In this document: positions 6,439 to 6,936 of the stretch, in pieces
Numbering within the stretch: position 1 is the stretch's first letter
Layout of the letters: every line of letters begins with the position of its first letter
Assembly: GCA_903834675.1 (NCBI GenBank)
Contig: CAILKC010000210.1
Coordinates: forward strand, 1-6,936
Source of the DNA: an uncultured Victivallales bacterium
Lineage (GTDB): Bacteria; Verrucomicrobiota; Lentisphaeria; Oligosphaerales; JAFGRS01
Reading direction: 5' to 3'
Length of the DNA: 6,936 nt
Program-made: the position numbers and the translations under genes
Notes under the pieces: generated by a model
What the model saw: only the letters and a program-made list of their open reading frames with translations
What the model was told of the DNA's origin: nothing
Databases searched by the model: none

Positions 6439-6936
6439 GCCGCGTTCGAGCCGCAGAGTCTGACTGACACCGTCGCAGACTGCCGATGGCCCAAAGTACT
6501 GGATCGGACCCGGATAGACGTACTCGGTGCCCTCAGCCCAGGCCTGGCGCTTGGCTGCGAAGGTCGTGAACGGCTTGCCGTCCAGCTCCACCAGCGCCTT
6601 GCGGATCACTGGCTTCGCGGCGCCGTGCCGCCGTTCCAGATTCATCATCATGGTCAGCGGGATGCCGCCCGCTTCCCACTCGCGGGCCGGTGCGCACAGG
6701 TTCCGCACGCTGCTCAGGTATCCCGTCTTGCCCCCGCTGATGAGGGCCGCGGCCGTGTAGCCCAGGCTGTAGCAGTAGTCCGCGTCGAAGTTCGAGGGCG
6801 CCGCGCAGCGGCCCTCGTAGCCCAGGAAGTGAGCCTGCGAGCTGAACTTGCCCTTGTACTTCCCGGTCGTCTTCCACTCCCGCAGCGTATCGCCCACCAG
6901 GTCGATGAGCAGCTTCTCCGTCTCGATCTTCGACAC
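6436..6936 (-). CDS. pfp: Pyrophosphate--fructose-6-phosphate 1-phosphotransferase, C-terminal part
   Basis: PPi-dependent phosphofructokinase (EC 2.7.1.90) reversibly converts fructose 6-phosphate and PPi to fructose 1,6-bisphosphate and Pi in the cytoplasm. Only the last 166 codons are here. The frame is open at the right edge and the first codon in the window (GTG) is internal, not a start. The segment closely follows the C terminus of 'long' PFPs such as the plant beta subunit. It contains IETEKLL (residues 4-10 of the fragment), the sugar-phosphate-binding GYEGR (39-43; 6808-6822), [14 protein letters not shown] (47-60), [12 protein letters not shown] (69-80), ERRHG (101-105), KPVIRKA (107-113) and PGPIQYFGP (142-150). 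The PPi-selecting and catalytic residues lie in the missing N-terminal part, so PPi use is inferred from clade resemblance. The gene ends at a TGA shared with the next ATG, so it is likely the upstream member of the same transcript. Confidence 0.92.
   Translation of the reverse strand: MSKIETEKLLIDLVGDTLREWKTTGKYKGKFSSQAHFLGYEGRCAAPSNFDADYCYSLGYTAAALISGGKTGYLSSVRNLCAPAREWEAGGIPLTMMMNLERRHGAAKPVIRKALVELDGKPFTTFAAKRQAWAEGTEYVYPGPIQYFGPSAVCDGVSQTLRLERG

Noticed and set aside
6934..6936. GTG at the window edge as the start of the phosphofructokinase gene
   Set aside because: The fragment begins in the middle of the conserved C-terminal part of PFP (before IETEKLL). The codon is an internal valine and the gene continues outside the window.

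Overview
This window is almost entirely coding, and every supported gene reads on the minus strand. The DNA is GC-rich by eye (not computed), with G/C-ending codons. The first gene is the C-terminal part of a 'long' pyrophosphate-dependent phosphofructokinase, of the kind found in plants, spirochaetes and several PVC-superphylum lineages. The ABC ATPase has a Q-loop region (GFLPDIFGVYD) that I associate with planctomycete/verrucomicrobial/lentisphaerote-type ABC exporters. My guess is a PVC-type bacterium, perhaps Lentisphaerota, Kiritimatiellota or Verrucomicrobiota, but that is inference from family resemblance and not proof.

Layout in the direction of transcription (high to low coordinates): (1) 6936-6436, the 3' end of pfp, cut by the window edge. 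(2) 6436-3968, an 822-residue exported, membrane-anchored auxiliary protein with a glutamine-amidotransferase-like domain, whose ATG overlaps the pfp stop by one base (TGATG). (3) 3965-3024, an ABC ATPase starting 2 nt after the previous stop. (4) 3046-1325, an ABC-2-type permease made of two fused homologous halves; as called it overlaps the ATPase gene by 23 nt. (5) 1280-1, the start of a HEAT-repeat protein, 44 nt after the permease stop, running off the left edge with no stop codon. No tRNA, rRNA, mobile element, CRISPR array or convincing terminator or promoter was seen. The only gene-free stretch is the 44 nt at 1281-1324.

The three central genes look like one functional unit: a cytoplasmic ATPase, a permease that carries both halves in one chain, and a large auxiliary protein with a signal peptide and a two-helix membrane hairpin that should place both of its big domains outside the cytoplasmic membrane. 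This part list resembles the GldA/GldF/GldG gliding-associated ABC system in logic (ATPase, ABC-2 permease, GATase-like auxiliary component), but orthology cannot be claimed from reading alone and the substrate is unknown. The HEAT-repeat protein may be a fifth member of the transcript and a scaffold for the complex. The tight packing with pfp suggests co-transcription with a glycolytic gene, which may be incidental.
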